Shown here: positions 22,235 through 33,963 of the stretch, piece by piece | Layout: each line of letters begins with the position of its first letter | How positions within the stretch are numbered: position 1 is the first letter of the stretch | Assembly (NCBI GenBank): GCA_024291935.2 | Contig: CM044306.1 | Span: 7,527,001-7,591,000 of the forward strand | Length of the DNA: 64,000 bases | From: Okapia johnstoni | Lineage: Eukaryota; Chordata; Mammalia; Artiodactyla; Giraffidae | Direction: 5' to 3' | Notes under the pieces: generated by a model | Told to the model about the DNA's origin: nothing | The model's input: the letters and a program-made list of their open reading frames with translations, nothing else | Databases searched by the model: none | Translations under genes and position numbers: made by a program

Positions 22235-22570
22235 AGATCTGACAGTGACTCCTCCCAAAAGGTATCAGAGGTTCCCTGTCACTTTTAGAATAAAGCCAAA
22301 GCTTAAGATCTGATCCCTGCCTGTGTCTTCAGTTTCATGCCTTATATTCTTCCCTTTGGGATCAACCTGATTGGCTTTCTTCCAGCCCTGCTCTGGCCCT
22401 GTACCCTGCTGCCATGGGACTTTTACACGTGCTGTTCCTTCTGCTGGGAAGCTCTGCCCTCTTCTCATCACCCAGTCAGCTCTCATTCCTTTTCAGCCCT
22501 GGAGAGTCTTCTCTGACCTCTCTGAGAAGGTCAAAGTCTCCTCCCGTTAGTTCTCCCAGCAATATACCTT
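22235..22570 (-). repeat. Probable L2 LINE remnant
   Basis: The stretch GTGCTGTTCCTTCTGCTGGG followed by TCTTCTCTGACC is typical of L2 3' regions; family call by eye only. Confidence 0.45.
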
Positions 22571-22582
22571 GGTCACATTCTC

Positions 22583-22776
22583 ATAGCTCAAATGGTAAAG
22601 AATCTGCCTGCAATTCAGGAGACCCGGATTCCATCCCTGGGTAGGGAAGATCTTCTGGAGAAGGGAATGGTGATCCATTCCAGTACTCTTGCCTGGAGAA
22701 TCCCATGGACAGAGAAGTCTGGCAGGCTACAGTTCATGGGGTCACAAAGAGTCAGACACGACTGAGCGACCAACAC
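22583..22776 (+). repeat. Bov-tA SINE
   Basis: TCAAATGGTAAAGAATCTGC to CAGACACGACTGAGCGACC. Confidence 0.88.
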
Positions 22777-23505
22777 TTCGCTTCACACTCGCAAATGTGT
22801 ATATTGTGAGGACCACCAATCATGAGACTGTACCCAATCTCCCTTCTTCCTTTCAGTATTAGAACCAGCCCAGCTAGTGTCAGGTCCCAGCCTCCCTTGC
22901 AGCTAGGGTGGCCACGTGAACACATTTGGCCAAGGGAATGAGAGCAGAAGCGATGTGTGCAGTGTGTGGGCATCTGGTGCTCCTGGTCTGTCATTTCACT
23001 GCTGGGAAATGACAACCACTGGAGCAACCCCTGTGGACCTGGAGGTGGAGGCCATGTGTTGAGGACAGCAGAGTCAGCTCATCACCCGAGTTGCTGGCTG
23101 ACCTCAGAAAGCACACCTGCCCTGCCAGTCCTGGACCACCCACCTCTGCTTGGTCACAGAGGACAGGAGATCAGCGTCTATCTGATTTAAAGCACGGTAT
23201 GCTGGGAGCTTTCTCTTAGAGCATCTTAGTCTGTCCCCAACTGGTCCCCATGTTTATTTATCTCCCCACCAGACTGTTAGCTCCAAAAGGCATGGATAAC
23301 TCTGTGTTCATTCATCCTTGCATCTCTGGACCAGACAGACCAGATTTAGCCAGCCCATCTCACGTTTTGAAGTCTCTGATGAAAAATGTACAAAATTTGA
23401 GATTGGGGGTCCTCACCTTCACAAAGCCTCAATGTCTAATTTCCTACAAACTTCTCTTATTTCTCCAGTGATAGGGAGGAAGGACTGTAAAAAATCAATT
23501 AGGGG

Positions 23506-23618
23506 GACTTCCCTGGTGATCCAGCAGTTAAGACTTCATCTTCCAGTGCAGGGGGTGTGGGTTTGATCCCTAGTTGGGGAGCTGGGGTCCCACATGCCTC
23601 ATGGCCAAAAAACCAAGA
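23506..23618 (+). repeat. CHR-type tRNA SINE
   Basis: GGACTTCCCTGGTGATCCAG to GTCCCACATGCCTCATGGC. Confidence 0.8.
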
Positions 23619-24361
23619 CATGGAGCAGAAGCAATGTTTTGACAAATTCAATAAAGACTTTAAAAATGGTCCACACCAAAAAACAGCCTTCAAAAAAAGA
23701 GATGAATTTGTAATAACTATTTGGGGGGCTACTGATGAGAAGCAGCTGCCCTCTCAGACTGGCTCAGGTATGGAGGGAGGAGGCTGAGCTTTAGGTACAG
23801 AATGTCTCCGGAAGCGCCATCAAGCTGGGCGTTTAATCTTAGCCTGGCATCAAGAACTACATGCTCCGTTTTAATGTGACGCTTCATAAAAAATGAACAT
23901 TCCGATTACACTGTTGGAAGTGTTCCCAGTTAACGATCTGTGTATAATAATCTATGTGGTGCCAAGGTGGTTCACACGTGTACCTGGGAGGAGGTATTAG
24001 TAAGTGCCTTTCAGGTGCCTGGCACATAGTAAGGGCTCTGCTTGTATTTGTGGACCAGACACGTGACACAGCAAATAGCTGTTGGTCTCTGATGTTGGGC
24101 AGAGGTCTCGCAGCTGGCTTCATTCTTTCATATTCTGTCCTTCTTTCCCTCCAATGGCTCTAGCCCACCCTCCACACACACAGCAGGTTTCCTGGTAAAA
24201 AGCCTTCAGGACTGTCCACTGCCTACAAGCCCAAACACCCTAGTCTGACATGGTCTGAGCCTCCCTCCCCATCCTCCTGCTTTCCCCCCACCCCCACCCC
24301 ATGGGCCACACCCTGGGTCTGTGGTTTTCTGAACTCTTTGCCATTTGCTGAAAAGGCCGTG

Positions 24362-24513
24362 TTTTTTTTTTTTTTTTAAAGATTATTTATTTATTTGGCT
24401 GCGTGGAGTCTTAGTTGCAGCATGTGGGCTCTGTTCCCTGACCAGGGATCGAACCCCGGCCCTCTGCATTGGGAGCTCGGAGGCTTAGCCACTGGGCCAC
24501 CAGGGAAGTCCCA
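24362..24513 (-). repeat. CHR-type tRNA SINE
   Basis: T-tract, then TGACCAGGGATCGAACC and CCACTGGGCCACCAGGGAAG. Confidence 0.82.
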
Positions 24514-24519
24514 TGCCGT

Positions 24520-25100
24520 GGTTTTTTGTGTCTGAGAGTCTTTGGAATGTTCACTATGATTTCGTCTTTGTCCTGTGGATTGTTAGCAGTGTGTTGCTTG
24601 ATTTCTAAACTTTGAGAAATTTCTAGAGACTTATGATTGATTTCTAATTTAATTCCACTGGGTCAGAGAACACACTCTAAGTGAACTCAGTCCTCTGCTA
24701 TGTGTTGAGACACTCTTGGTGGCCCGGCATGTGATCTATGTAGGTAAATATCCTACCTACACCTGAAAAGAATATGTGTTTGGCAGTTTGGAGGTGCATG
24801 TCCTATATCTGTTGGTTAGACCAAGTTTGTTAGTTGTATTCAGATTCTTTATTACCTTAAATATTTTTCATCTGCTTGTTCTCTGATTGTGGACTTTTTT
24901 ATATTTCCTTTTAGTTCTTTAATATTTGCTTTCTAGGCACTTCCCTGGTGATCTAGTGGCTAGGACTCTGTGCTCCCAATTCAGGGGGCCCGGGTTTGAT
25001 CCCTGGTCAGGGAACTATAATAGAGCCCATATACTGAAACTAAGACTCGACATAGCCAAATAAATAAATATTAAATTTTTTTTTTGCTTTCTAGATAGAT
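24520..25100 (-). repeat. L1 remnant interrupted by a CHR SINE
   Basis: Antisense L1 body (TGATTTCTAATTTAATTCCA, AGAACACACTCTAAG, TGAAAAGAATATGTGT). The SINE at 24938-25073 is flanked by direct repeats TTTGCTTTCTAG. Confidence 0.7.
24938..25073 (+). repeat. CHR-type SINE with clear target duplication
   Basis: CACTTCCCTGGTGATCTAG to AAATAAATAAATA, flanked by TTTGCTTTCTAG on both sides, so it is an insertion into the older L1. Confidence 0.82.
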
Positions 25101-26026
25101 AAATAATCATATGAATTCTGTTTCTTCTCTGGAGAACTCTGACCGATACAGGGTCTGAACCGAGGGAAAAAAACCTCATTTTGTAAAGCATGTTTTTTTT
25201 TCTTTTTTTGCAGTTTGAAATGAGACTTTTCTTGCCCAGTTCTATTTAAAAAAAAAAAAAAGTTTTCTCTATAAGAACAGACTGATCTTCCATATCTGCT
25301 GGACATTTCCTGCAAAAAAAAAAAAAAAAAACAGCTCTGTCTGCTTAGTGCAAGATGACATTTTTCACAGTCAACTCAATTTCGGTTTTCAAGTTTAAAA
25401 AAAACAAACCCTGTTGTTAACTGGGCTGCAGGTTCAGCATAAATTATGGAAACGTAATCTCCTCTGTTCTAAAAACTGGAATAGAAAGCACAGGTTCAGA
25501 TTTGACACGAAGAATTGTCCAAGAAAAGGAGCAGACAAAGAGGGGTGTGTTTCAAAAGACTCAGCCTTGTCCCTGGGGAATGAATCCTTTGGAAGACAAG
25601 GTCAGTCTCTGCAGCAAAGGAAAATGTTTCAGGCAGTGATTCAGAAATGTTGCCTCCAGGTCGCACTACTCTGACTTGAACTTTGAAAAAATGTGAGACT
25701 TTTCCCTGTTTTCGTTCCCTGAACAGGCCTAAGCAAGCTGAGACCAAATGATCTTTAGTTCTAAAAATAATACCGATTTGGATCTCTAAGCTGATTCTCT
25801 CCATAGGACACCAGAAACCACGCTGGGGACAGGGCAAAATACTGGGTAGACAGAGCCAAGCACGCTGGGAGTGACCCTTCCCAACTAGAGCAAGGGCAGT
25901 GATAGAGAGCAGCTGCCATGACGGCCACTGGAAAGTCTGAAATGGAATCCAGCGTAGAGTCTCAGTAGGACAGAAGCTCTGTTATGAGGTTTTCAGGAAC
26001 TCTTGGTGGAGGCCTTTGGAGATAAC
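25101..26026. other. Intergenic, nothing recognised
   Basis: Several A-tracts (25248-25262, 25314-25331) but no gene or assignable repeat. Confidence 0.4.
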
Positions 26027-26260
26027 ATGCTAAGTGCTAAGTCACTTCAGTCGTGTCCAACTCTCTGCGACCACATTGACTATATCCCACCAGGCTCCTC
26101 TGTCCATGGGATCTTCCAGGCAAGGATACTGGAGTGGGTTGCCATTTCCTTGTCCAGAGGATCTTCCTACCCAGGGATCGAACCTGTGAAGACATAAGTG
26201 TCTCTTATGTCTCCTGCATTGGTAGGTGGGTTCTTTACCACTAGTGCTACCTGGGAAGTC
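26027..26260 (-). repeat. Bov-tA SINE with an internal 12-bp inverted repeat
   Basis: Reverse copy; between the body and the tRNA head lies AAGACATAAGTGTCTCTTATGTCTCC, a small imperfect hairpin. Confidence 0.82.
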
Positions 26261-26493
26261 AGAGAGACATTTCAGGGTATCACCAATACCCATACTTGCT
26301 GAAGACTTTGGTTCAAGGTGAGACCATAGTGCCTTCTAGAGTTCTGCCAAACAGGAGATGTTTCCTGGCCCAAACCTCCAGATTTATAGCAGCACTGGAA
26401 AGGGGTGGGGGAGCTCATAGGGAAAGACATGGAGGGAGGAAAAAGGTCAGTAGGGGCTGATAAGATAGAAGATAAACATTAAGGAGACAGGGG

Positions 26494-26650
26494 ACTCTCC
26501 TGGTGGTCAGTGGCTAAGACTCAGAGCTCCTGGTGCAGGGGACCTGGGTTCAATTCCTGGTCAGGGAACTAGATCCCACATGTCGAAATGAAGATTGAAG
26601 ATCCCATGTTCCAGGACTAAGACCTGGCACAACCAAATAAATAAACAAAA
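26494..26650 (+). repeat. CHR-type tRNA SINE
   Basis: ACTCTCCTGGTGGTCAGTGG to CACAACCAAATAAATAAAC. Confidence 0.75.
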
Positions 26651-26914
26651 CCAACCCGATTAAAAACAAACAAACTAAGGAGGTAGGTGGCAACAAATCA
26701 TGGATGAATAATTCAGAAAGTTGCAAGATTCCTGGCTCAAGTAAACTAAACTTGTCAGGTTCAAGGTGATTCAGGATCTCTAATAGCTAAAACCTCCACA
26801 TGATACAAACATCCAAAAATAGCTCTAGTCCATCCATAAACTGGGAAACTATGTGTTCACTTAATGCCCCAGGGACACCCTGAGAGGGTGGATACGTGTG
26901 CTCTGTCCCAGGGC

Positions 26915-27080
26915 CAACTCTTAACAGCTGTGTGACCCTGAGCAAATAATTCTGTCTTCCTTTGCCCTTCAGTTTTCTCCCCTGTTGAAGTGGGGATAAT
27001 AGTAATTGCTGTTTAGAAGGGTTTTGTAAGAGTTAAGTGAGTCCATACATGTCAAGCAGAATAGGGTCTGGCATGTTGGA
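26915..27080 (+). repeat. MIR SINE
   Basis: AGCTGTGTGACCCTGAGCAA, GTGGGGATAATAGTAATTGC and TAAGAGTTAAGTGAG are classic MIR segments. Confidence 0.75.
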
Positions 27081-27096
27081 GGTAATTAGGTGACAA

Positions 27097-27286
27097 GTGT
27101 TGGTTGCTGAGTCCTGTCTGACTCTTTGCAACCCCATGGACTGCAGGCCGCCAGGCTCCTCTGTCCATGGGATTCTCCAGGCAAAAACACTGGAGCGGGC
27201 TGCCATGCCCTCCTCCAGGGGATCGTCCCAACCCAGGGATGGAACCCGGATCTCCTGCACTGGTGGATTCTGAGCCCCCAGGGAAG
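27097..27286 (-). repeat. Bov-tA SINE
   Basis: Reverse copy abutting the MIR 3' end. Confidence 0.85.
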
Positions 27287-28299
27287 GGAGGGGGGAAATG
27301 TTTATATATATTTATTAGTCAAAGGCAACCAGGAAAACAAGCACATTCATTATTTTAACAAAGAATTTAGAACAGAGAATTGGTTAAATGGGTATTGCAG
27401 GACAGAAGTGGCAGAAAGCCGACTCAGGGAAACCACAGGAAGCAGCTACCCCACCCCCGTGGCTGGGGAACCCAGAGGACAGGTCGGGGTTATGGGATCC
27501 TTAGAAGCCGGGAAGAGGGGGTCCCAGGAAGCTGGGACTCGGATCTCTGGCGAGGGCTCACTGCCCAGCTGGTGCGGTATCTCTGTGAGGCACAGAGGCT
27601 GGTTCTGGGAGCACAGGGACCCTGGAGCCTGGAACCAAACATCAGAGTGATGCTCGGGAGCCCGACTGGGGAGCCCTTCCCGCTCCGCCGGCCTTGTGGG
27701 CCCCGCTAGCGCCCCTGGCGGCAGAGGCTGGAAGGGAGCCGTGGCCGAGGAGAAACGGGGGTTCGCAGAGTCCGGCAGCATCACGGAGCCGCGTGTGGCC
27801 CCCACTTTAAACACTGCCCCCACCCCAGCCTCAGGACGGCGGATCGGAGGAGTAAGAGGAGGTGTTCAAGGGTTTAAAGGCAGGCCTGAATGACCGCGCA
27901 GCCGCAGGAGGGAGAGAGCAGGACAGCCTGGCCTGCGGACTTCAGCCCTGGAGAAGGGCTGGTGGTCCCGGGGCGGCCGCGAGAGAGTCAGGGCTGAGGT
28001 CGGACGCGGATGGAAAGCACTCTAGATCGGAGAGAGATTATGGCAGGCGTCCAGCTCCCAGAACCTGGTGTTCTACACGTTCTCAGAACTCGGAGCCAAG
28101 AAGATTGAGAGCAGAGGCCAGAGACGTCCCAGACGAGGAGCGGGCGACCACAGAGAGAGGGTTCGGAGTGGTGAGCCCCGTAGCAGAGGGTCAGGACACG
28201 GCTTTGCAGGAGGAAGGGAGGTGTTTTGGAGGGAAGCTGGCATGACTACACCAGTGGGGGTAGGGGATAGGGAGGTTTGAGGGGTTTGGGGGGAGCTAG
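27287..28299. other. Intergenic GC-rich stretch
   Basis: Moderately CpG-rich around 27650-28000 with no open frame that resembles a protein. A near-CTCF motif at about 27706-27722 lacks one G of the core. Confidence 0.4.
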
Positions 28300-28470
28300 A
28301 GCGGGCAGCTCTGGAGTCAGACAGACCTGGACTCAGTCCTGTTCTACTGGTTCACTTGGGGAGTCTCTCAGCCTACACCTGCGTTTCTTCATCTGTGAAA
28401 GTGTGATCACAATAACACCTGCCTAGGGGCAGGGGGTGGGAGACGGGGTTCGACTGAATGAGGTAATGTA
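28300..28470 (+). repeat. MIR SINE
   Basis: CTCTGGAGTCAGACAGACCT, TTCTTCATCTGTGAAAGTG and ACAATAACACCTGCCTAGGG. Confidence 0.7.
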
Positions 28471-28849
28471 TATGCGACAAGATGGAGGGAGGCACCCTGC
28501 AGGATCTTTCCTGCTCTCCAAGAATTGCCAGAGCCTACTGCCAAAAATAAAATGCACCCCACATTGTAAGTTCAGGGAACTAGCAGCCAGGGGCTGGTTG
28601 GGAGCTGCCACGCAGCACTGATTCTATGAGTCCTGTGTGTAACCCGGCATTTGGATGGTCTTTGTCTGGTTCCTAGGAGGCCACCTCTAAATCCTTGGGA
28701 TTTTCTAAGTAATGGGAGTGTCAGTTATTCACACTGGACTCCTCCAACTCGACCTGTTGGTTTAGGATAAACCATGTGTTATTAGCTCAGTCTCTGGGGA
28801 AGGGAGAGGAACTGGAGATTGAATTGAGTCAATGGTGTACATATACAAC

Positions 28850-29046
28850 GAAACCGCAATAAAATCGCTGGGAAAGATTGAAGGCAAAAGGAGAAGGGAG
28901 TAGCAAAGGATGAGATGGTTACAGAGCATTACCAACTCAATGGATATGAATTTGAGCCAACTCCAGGAGATGGTGAAGGACAGGGGAGCCTGGCATGCTG
29001 CAGTCCATGGGGTTTCAGAGTCATACACGACTTAGCGACTGGACAA
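28850..29046 (+). repeat. BovB LINE 3' end
   Basis: AAGGATGAGATGGTTACAGA, then AATGGATATGAATTTGAGCC and CATACACGACTTAGCGACTG. Confidence 0.7.
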
Positions 29047-29818
29047 CAGGAACAGCAACAGCAATAGAAACTCTAGATACTTAAGCTCGGTGAGCTTCCT
29101 TGGTTGGCAGTGCTCTGCATATTGTCACATGCTGATGTGCCAAGAGGGTAACATGTCCCTGAGGATGTCAGAAGCTTCAAGTTTGGGACCATACCCCCCC
29201 ACCAGACCTTGCTCGAGACTGGTTCAGATTTGTATCCTTTTGCTATCATTATACTGTGACGGCAAGTACAGCACTTTTCTGTGAGTCCCTCTAGTGAATT
29301 ATTAAACCTGAGAGAGTAGGGGAACTCCCAGGTTTGTAGCAAACTGGTAAAAAGTGAGTGTGGCCTGGGGACCCCCAGACTTGGCAGCTGGTGTCTGAGT
29401 GAAGACAGTCTTTCAGAAGACGGAGCCCTTAACCTGTGAAGTTTGGCCCAACCCTGGGTAGTTGGTGCCTCCAAAGGAAAAGGGAGGGAGGAGGGGTGAC
29501 AGGCTGCTTCTTCATGAAGACTTGACTGGCTTTTCTGGGAAACAGGTGGGAGTGAAGGGGGTTGGGGACACAGTGGAGTCATTGTAAAGTGGGTGGGACA
29601 GCGGAGAGGAACACCTCGTCTCCCACTTGGCTGTCCACTTGGCCATGGGCTGGTGGCTCTGCCCTGGGGCTCCTGAAGTTTGGAGAGTGTCCAGGGGAGC
29701 TGGCGTGGTGGGCAGTCAGCCAGGAGGCAAAGGACTGGGACCATCCCCACCCCATCTCCCCTACAGCCCCAGAGCTGGATCCGGAGTACGGATGGAATTG
29801 CAGAGTCTTTGTGTTTTT
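29047..29818. other. Intergenic, old repeat remnant and unique sequence
   Basis: Around 29370-29460 there is an ancient LTR/transposon-like remnant (CCCCCAGACTTGGCAGCTGG). No gene seen. Confidence 0.4.
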
Positions 29819-30150
29819 TTGAGGCTTTTTTAGAAATTTACTTTTGGTTGCACTGGGTCTTCACTGCTGCATGCAGGCTTTCTCTGGTTGCAGCCATCAG
29901 GGGCTATGGTTTATTGTGGCACTCATGCTTGGCCTTCTCATTGCGGTGGCTTCTCTTGCTGCAGAGCCCGGGCTCTAGGCATGAGGGCTCAGTAGTTGAG
30001 GCACACGGGCTCTAGAGCGCATGCTCAGTACTTATGGTGCACAGGCTTTGTTGCTCTGTGGCATATGGGATCTTCCCAGACCAGGGATCGAACCCACGTC
30101 CTCTGCATTGGCAGGCGGATTCTTTACCCCTGGGCCACCAGGGAAGTCTA
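29819..30150 (-). repeat. Long CHR-type SINE copy
   Basis: About 330 bp in reverse, close to full length, with GAGCCCGGGCTCTAGGCATG in the body and GGCCACCAGGGAAGTC at the head. Confidence 0.85.
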
Positions 30151-30301
30151 GAATTGGATTCTGGGGTTTGGGGGTGGGGGAATACCTCAGAGCAATATGG
30201 CATGAGGCCAAGGGCCAGCAAGAACCAGGGGAGCCCCAAGGGAGAGAGTCTCTGTTGGTAGGCCCATGGGGCACCCCCTTGTCCACACCAAGTCTAAGGA
30301 G

Positions 30302-30506
30302 CACTGGTTCTCAACCAGGGCATATTTGTAATGGCTGACACATTTTTGGTTGCATAACTTGGGAAGTGCAACACAACTTAGGACTGAACAACTGGCGTCC
30401 AGTAGGATGAGGCCAGGGATATTACCAAACAATGCATAGGACAGGGCCCCCCAACAAAGGATAATCCAGCCCTAAACATCAGTAGTGCTGAGGACGAGAA
30501 AGCCTG
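30302..30506 (+). repeat. MER20-like hAT-Charlie DNA transposon
   Basis: TGGTTCTCAACCAGGG start, CACATTTTTGGTTGCATAAC, GGACAGGGCCCCCCAACAAA and CAGTAGTGCTGAGG are in MER20 order. Confidence 0.7.
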
Positions 30507-30726
30507 CTCCAGAGAATGAGTCGGGTCAGCAGTAAAGACCCAGGACAGCCACGTCATTGCCCCCAGCCAGTGACCACAGGAAACACCTCTGCTTTCCTTT
30601 TCTCTTCCCAGTGCCTTAAGTAAGCCGAGAGGAGGGGTGGTGTGAGAGGTATGCTTGGGCCCTGCTTCAGTACTGGAACCTCAGGCCTGTGCTTCGGCAA
30701 GGGTAGGGGTAATTTGAGGCAAGCTT

Positions 30727-31137
30727 GACTTTATTTATTTATTTATTTGGCCATACCACGTGGCTTTGAGGATCTTAGTTCCCTGACCAGGGATGGAAAC
30801 TGTGGCCCCGGAAGTGAAAGTGAAGAGTCCAAACCACTGGCTGCTGCTGCTGCTGCTGCTAAGTCGCTTCAGTCGTGTCCGACTCTGTGCGACCCCATAG
30901 ACGGCAGCCCACAAGGCTGCGCCGTCCCTGGGATTCTCCAGGCAAGAACACTGGAGTGGGTTGCCATTGCCTTCTCCAATGCATGAAAGGGAAAAGTGAA
31001 AGTGAAGTCGCTCAGTTGTGTCCGACTCTTAGCGACCCCGTGGACTGTAGCCTACCAGGCTCCTCCGTCCATGGGATTTTCCAGGCAAGAGTACCGGAGT
31101 GGGGGGCCATTGCCTTCTCCGACCACCAGGGAATTCC
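30727..31137 (-). repeat. CHR SINE split by a BOV-A2 insertion
   Basis: The CHR copy runs from 30727 to about 30839, is broken at CCACTGG, and resumes at about 31122 with ACCACCAGGGAATTCCC. Confidence 0.85.
30840..31122 (-). repeat. BOV-A2 dimeric SINE nested in a CHR SINE
   Basis: Starts with CTG/GCT repeats and ends TTGCCTTCTCC; both monomers and the ATGCATGAAAGGGAAAAGTG linker are present. Confidence 0.9.
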
Positions 31138-31139
31138 CG

Positions 31140-31690
31140 AGTTTGACTTTTTATTTATTTTTATCCTTTAATTTTTATTAGAATATAGTTGCTTTACAAT
31201 GTTATGTTAGTTTCTGCTGTACAGAAAAATGAATCAGCTCTGAGTATACGTATGTGTGTGCTCAGTCATTTAGTCGTGACCCTCTCTTCGCGACTCTAAG
31301 GGCCGTAGCCTTCCAGGCTCCTCTGTCCAAGGGATTCTCTAGGCAAGAATACTGGAGTTAGTTGCCATTTCCTACGTCAGGGAATCTTCCTGACCCAGTA
31401 ATCGAACCACAGCTCCTTTGTGTCCTGCGTTGGCAGGTGGATTCTTTACCAATGAGCCACCTGGGAAGCTCATACATATACATAGATTCCCTCTTTTTTA
31501 GATTTCTTTCCGATTCAGGTCACCATCATGCATTAAGTAGAGTTCCCTGTGCTATACAGTAGGTTCACCTTAGTTATCTGTTTTATAGCTAGTGCATACA
31601 TAATGTCGATCCCAAGCTCCCAGTTCACCCCTCCTCCCCACCCTTGGTATCCATAAGTTTGTTCTCTACATCTGAGTCCCAAGTTTAACT
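31140..31690 (-). repeat. Ruminant L1 3' part split by a Bov-tA
   Basis: Antisense L1 3' region (GAATATAGTTGCTTTACAAT; AGAGTTCCCTGTGCTATACA; CCCAAGCTCCCAGTTCACCC) interrupted at 31254-31472. Confidence 0.7.
31254..31472 (-). repeat. Bov-tA SINE
   Basis: Reverse copy, CTCAGTCATTTAGTCGTGAC to CCAATGAGCCACCTGGGAAG. Confidence 0.85.
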
Positions 31691-33663
31691 TTTTAAATAG
31701 ACAAGCCTTCAACTCCCAAATGGGGCTGCCTTAATAACAACAACAAAAACAAAATGACTGGAAAAGTGGAAACAGATTGAGATGCCTTAACAGGGAGCCT
31801 TACACTCAGTGACCAAGAGGGTTTGGACAGAGCACAGCTGGTGGTAGTTATTGGAAACAAACAAACAAGCAAGCAACCTTTTCCTAACAGGCACTTCAGC
31901 AAGACAAGTCTTCTTAATGAAACGGGCTAAGTGCATGCATTGCTCAGCACAGTATCTGGCACAAAATAAGAGTGTGATGAATGTTAGCACTTGTATTAAG
32001 AAGGAAGTGGAAAATCAGCAGCTTCCAATGGAGAGAGAGGGCTTAAGGATGAATGCTGTCTGGCTGGGTAGCTGGTTCCAGTTAAAGCACGGATACCCAA
32101 GGAAGCTGGGGCTTTGATCAACCAGGCACTGGGGTTTCCTGAAAATACGTCTGAAGGAGTCTGTTCTTAAACTGAAAAACAGTTTCCTTCAGGGTGAAGC
32201 AGTTCCCTAAATTTGTCCCAGTTCCCACTTCCTGAGATAAGTAACCAAGTCCCTAAATATGGCCTCCATAGACCCCTCCTCCCCCACCGAGGGGGAGGGG
32301 CCCTGGCTCCCTTCCCTGGAATCTGCCCTGGCCTTAATGACTTGCTTGGGCTGTAGAATGTGACGCAAGTGACAGCCTGGAACTTCCAAAGCCAGGGCAT
32401 GAGACGCTGCACAGCTTCCGCTGGGCATCTTGGAATGATGCCCGTGAGACAGTCGCTCTGGGAACCCAGGCTCTGTGTCACCTGGAGGGGCCACGCAAGA
32501 GCTCTGGCTGCCGGCCCCAGCTGAACTAGCTGACAGCCCCCCTCAAGGGTCCCATGGGAGGGACCCATTTCAGATGTTCAGACCACTGACATTGCAACCA
32601 CATGAGTCCCTAAGTGAGAACCACCTAACTGAGTCCAGTCATCCCGCAGAGGACCCAGTAAATTATTGCTTCAAGCCACTACATCTTAGGGTGATTTATC
32701 ACTCGGAAACAGGTAATTAGGACACTTCCCTAGGGAGTCAAGTACTCTCAGAAACATATGGTGCTTTCTTGGACGAAAAATTAATTGTCTTTCTAGTGAC
32801 CGTCCAGGAAGGGTTTGCATAAGTGGCATATCCGGGCTTGTGGAAAGATACATGCCAAATACTCTTCCAGTCCCAAGTTCTAGCTCAGACACAGTATCAG
32901 CTCATAAGGTGGGTGACATGAAAGAATTCCAGCCCCCCACTCCTTGTTCTCCCCTTCCTGCCCATTCCTTCCTGCTGTCAAGCCTTTCCCGTTCTTCTGT
33001 AAATTTTAAACCACTATTGCAAACAACCACTATAGAAACACAGTCAGGTTCTTAGAAATCTGACCCATATCATGAAGGTACAGTGTGTCTAGGTGGGAGG
33101 AGCAGGAACATCAGAGGTTAACGCTTGCAGTGCGAGTCCTCAGGGGGTGGGGGGTTGGAGGAGTTGGGGAGAGTAAGGCAACTTTATCTTCCTTTCAGGG
33201 AAAATAGAATCCCACCAGTAATTAAATACCAATTTGATACTAAGAAGGAGCGCAGGGAAATAAGGTTTAATTGAATTTGTTTGGTTTTTTTTAGATATTC
33301 ACAAGAGCATCTGCTCGGACGCCACCTAGTGGAAGTGACTGTAATAACAGCAGAGCCTCCCTTCCCCACCCCCCCCCAGCCCCCACGCCCCACTTTCCTG
33401 GAGCCTGGGTGGCAGCCAGCTTTGTCACTGTTCCCACATTCCTACGCCGGCATCGGGGAGGATGTAGGGAGAGGCCGTAAGAGTATGTGGCACTCGTGTA
33501 CTACGGCTGACTCATTTCCAGAAGTGAAATAGTCACAGGGACCATGACAATTCATGATGCTCTTGAGGAAGATGGCTTTTTGTGGTAGTTACAGAATCTC
33601 TGGGAGGCTTTTGAGTCTGCCCACCTGCTTGGAAGGCAGGCTTCAGATCCTCCTTGTAAGCTA
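31691..33663. other. Intergenic, relatively repeat-poor
   Basis: The longest stretch between PRPSAP1 and SPHK1, with that at 37669-39514, without recognisable young repeats. It contains the CTCF-like and AP-1 motifs noted and an old repeat scrap near 32640-32710. Confidence 0.4.
33318..33332 (-). promoter_or_regulatory. CTCF-like motif in the intergenic region
   Basis: On the minus strand CCACTAGGTGGCGTC fits the CTCF core CCASYAGRKGGCRSY at 14 of 15 positions. It lies in one of the few repeat-poor stretches of the intergenic region, with an AP-1 element TGACTCA at 33508-33514 nearby. Confidence 0.5.
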
Positions 33664-33800
33664 AGTCAGTGGTTCCCAAATTTGTCTGCGTATTAGAATC
33701 ACTGGAGAGCTTTGAAAAATCCTCAAGCCCAGACCAGTGAAATGACCATCTCTGCGGATGGAGCCCAGGCATCTGTAGTCTGAAGCCCCCCTGGGAGGGG
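33664..33800 (+). repeat. MER5-like hAT-Charlie remnant
   Basis: CAGTGGTTCCCAAATTTGTC and ATTAGAATCACTGGAGAGC resemble MER5A. Confidence 0.55.
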
Positions 33801-33963
33801 TGCCAAAGTGCTGCCCAGTTGACCCAGGAAGGCGATGGGGCCGTCAGTTGATCCCATGGCTACTACCAGCTGCCTCCTTCTGCTTTCCCTTAGGAGCAAC
33901 TTGAGGCCAAACTCACAGCTCTCTGTCTTTACCATGTCTAAGCCATTTGGAAGATTCTTCACA

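Noticed and set aside
29073..29750. 225-codon minus-strand open frame in the intergenic region
   Set aside because: It crosses an ancient repeat remnant and has no homology I recognise; chance frame.
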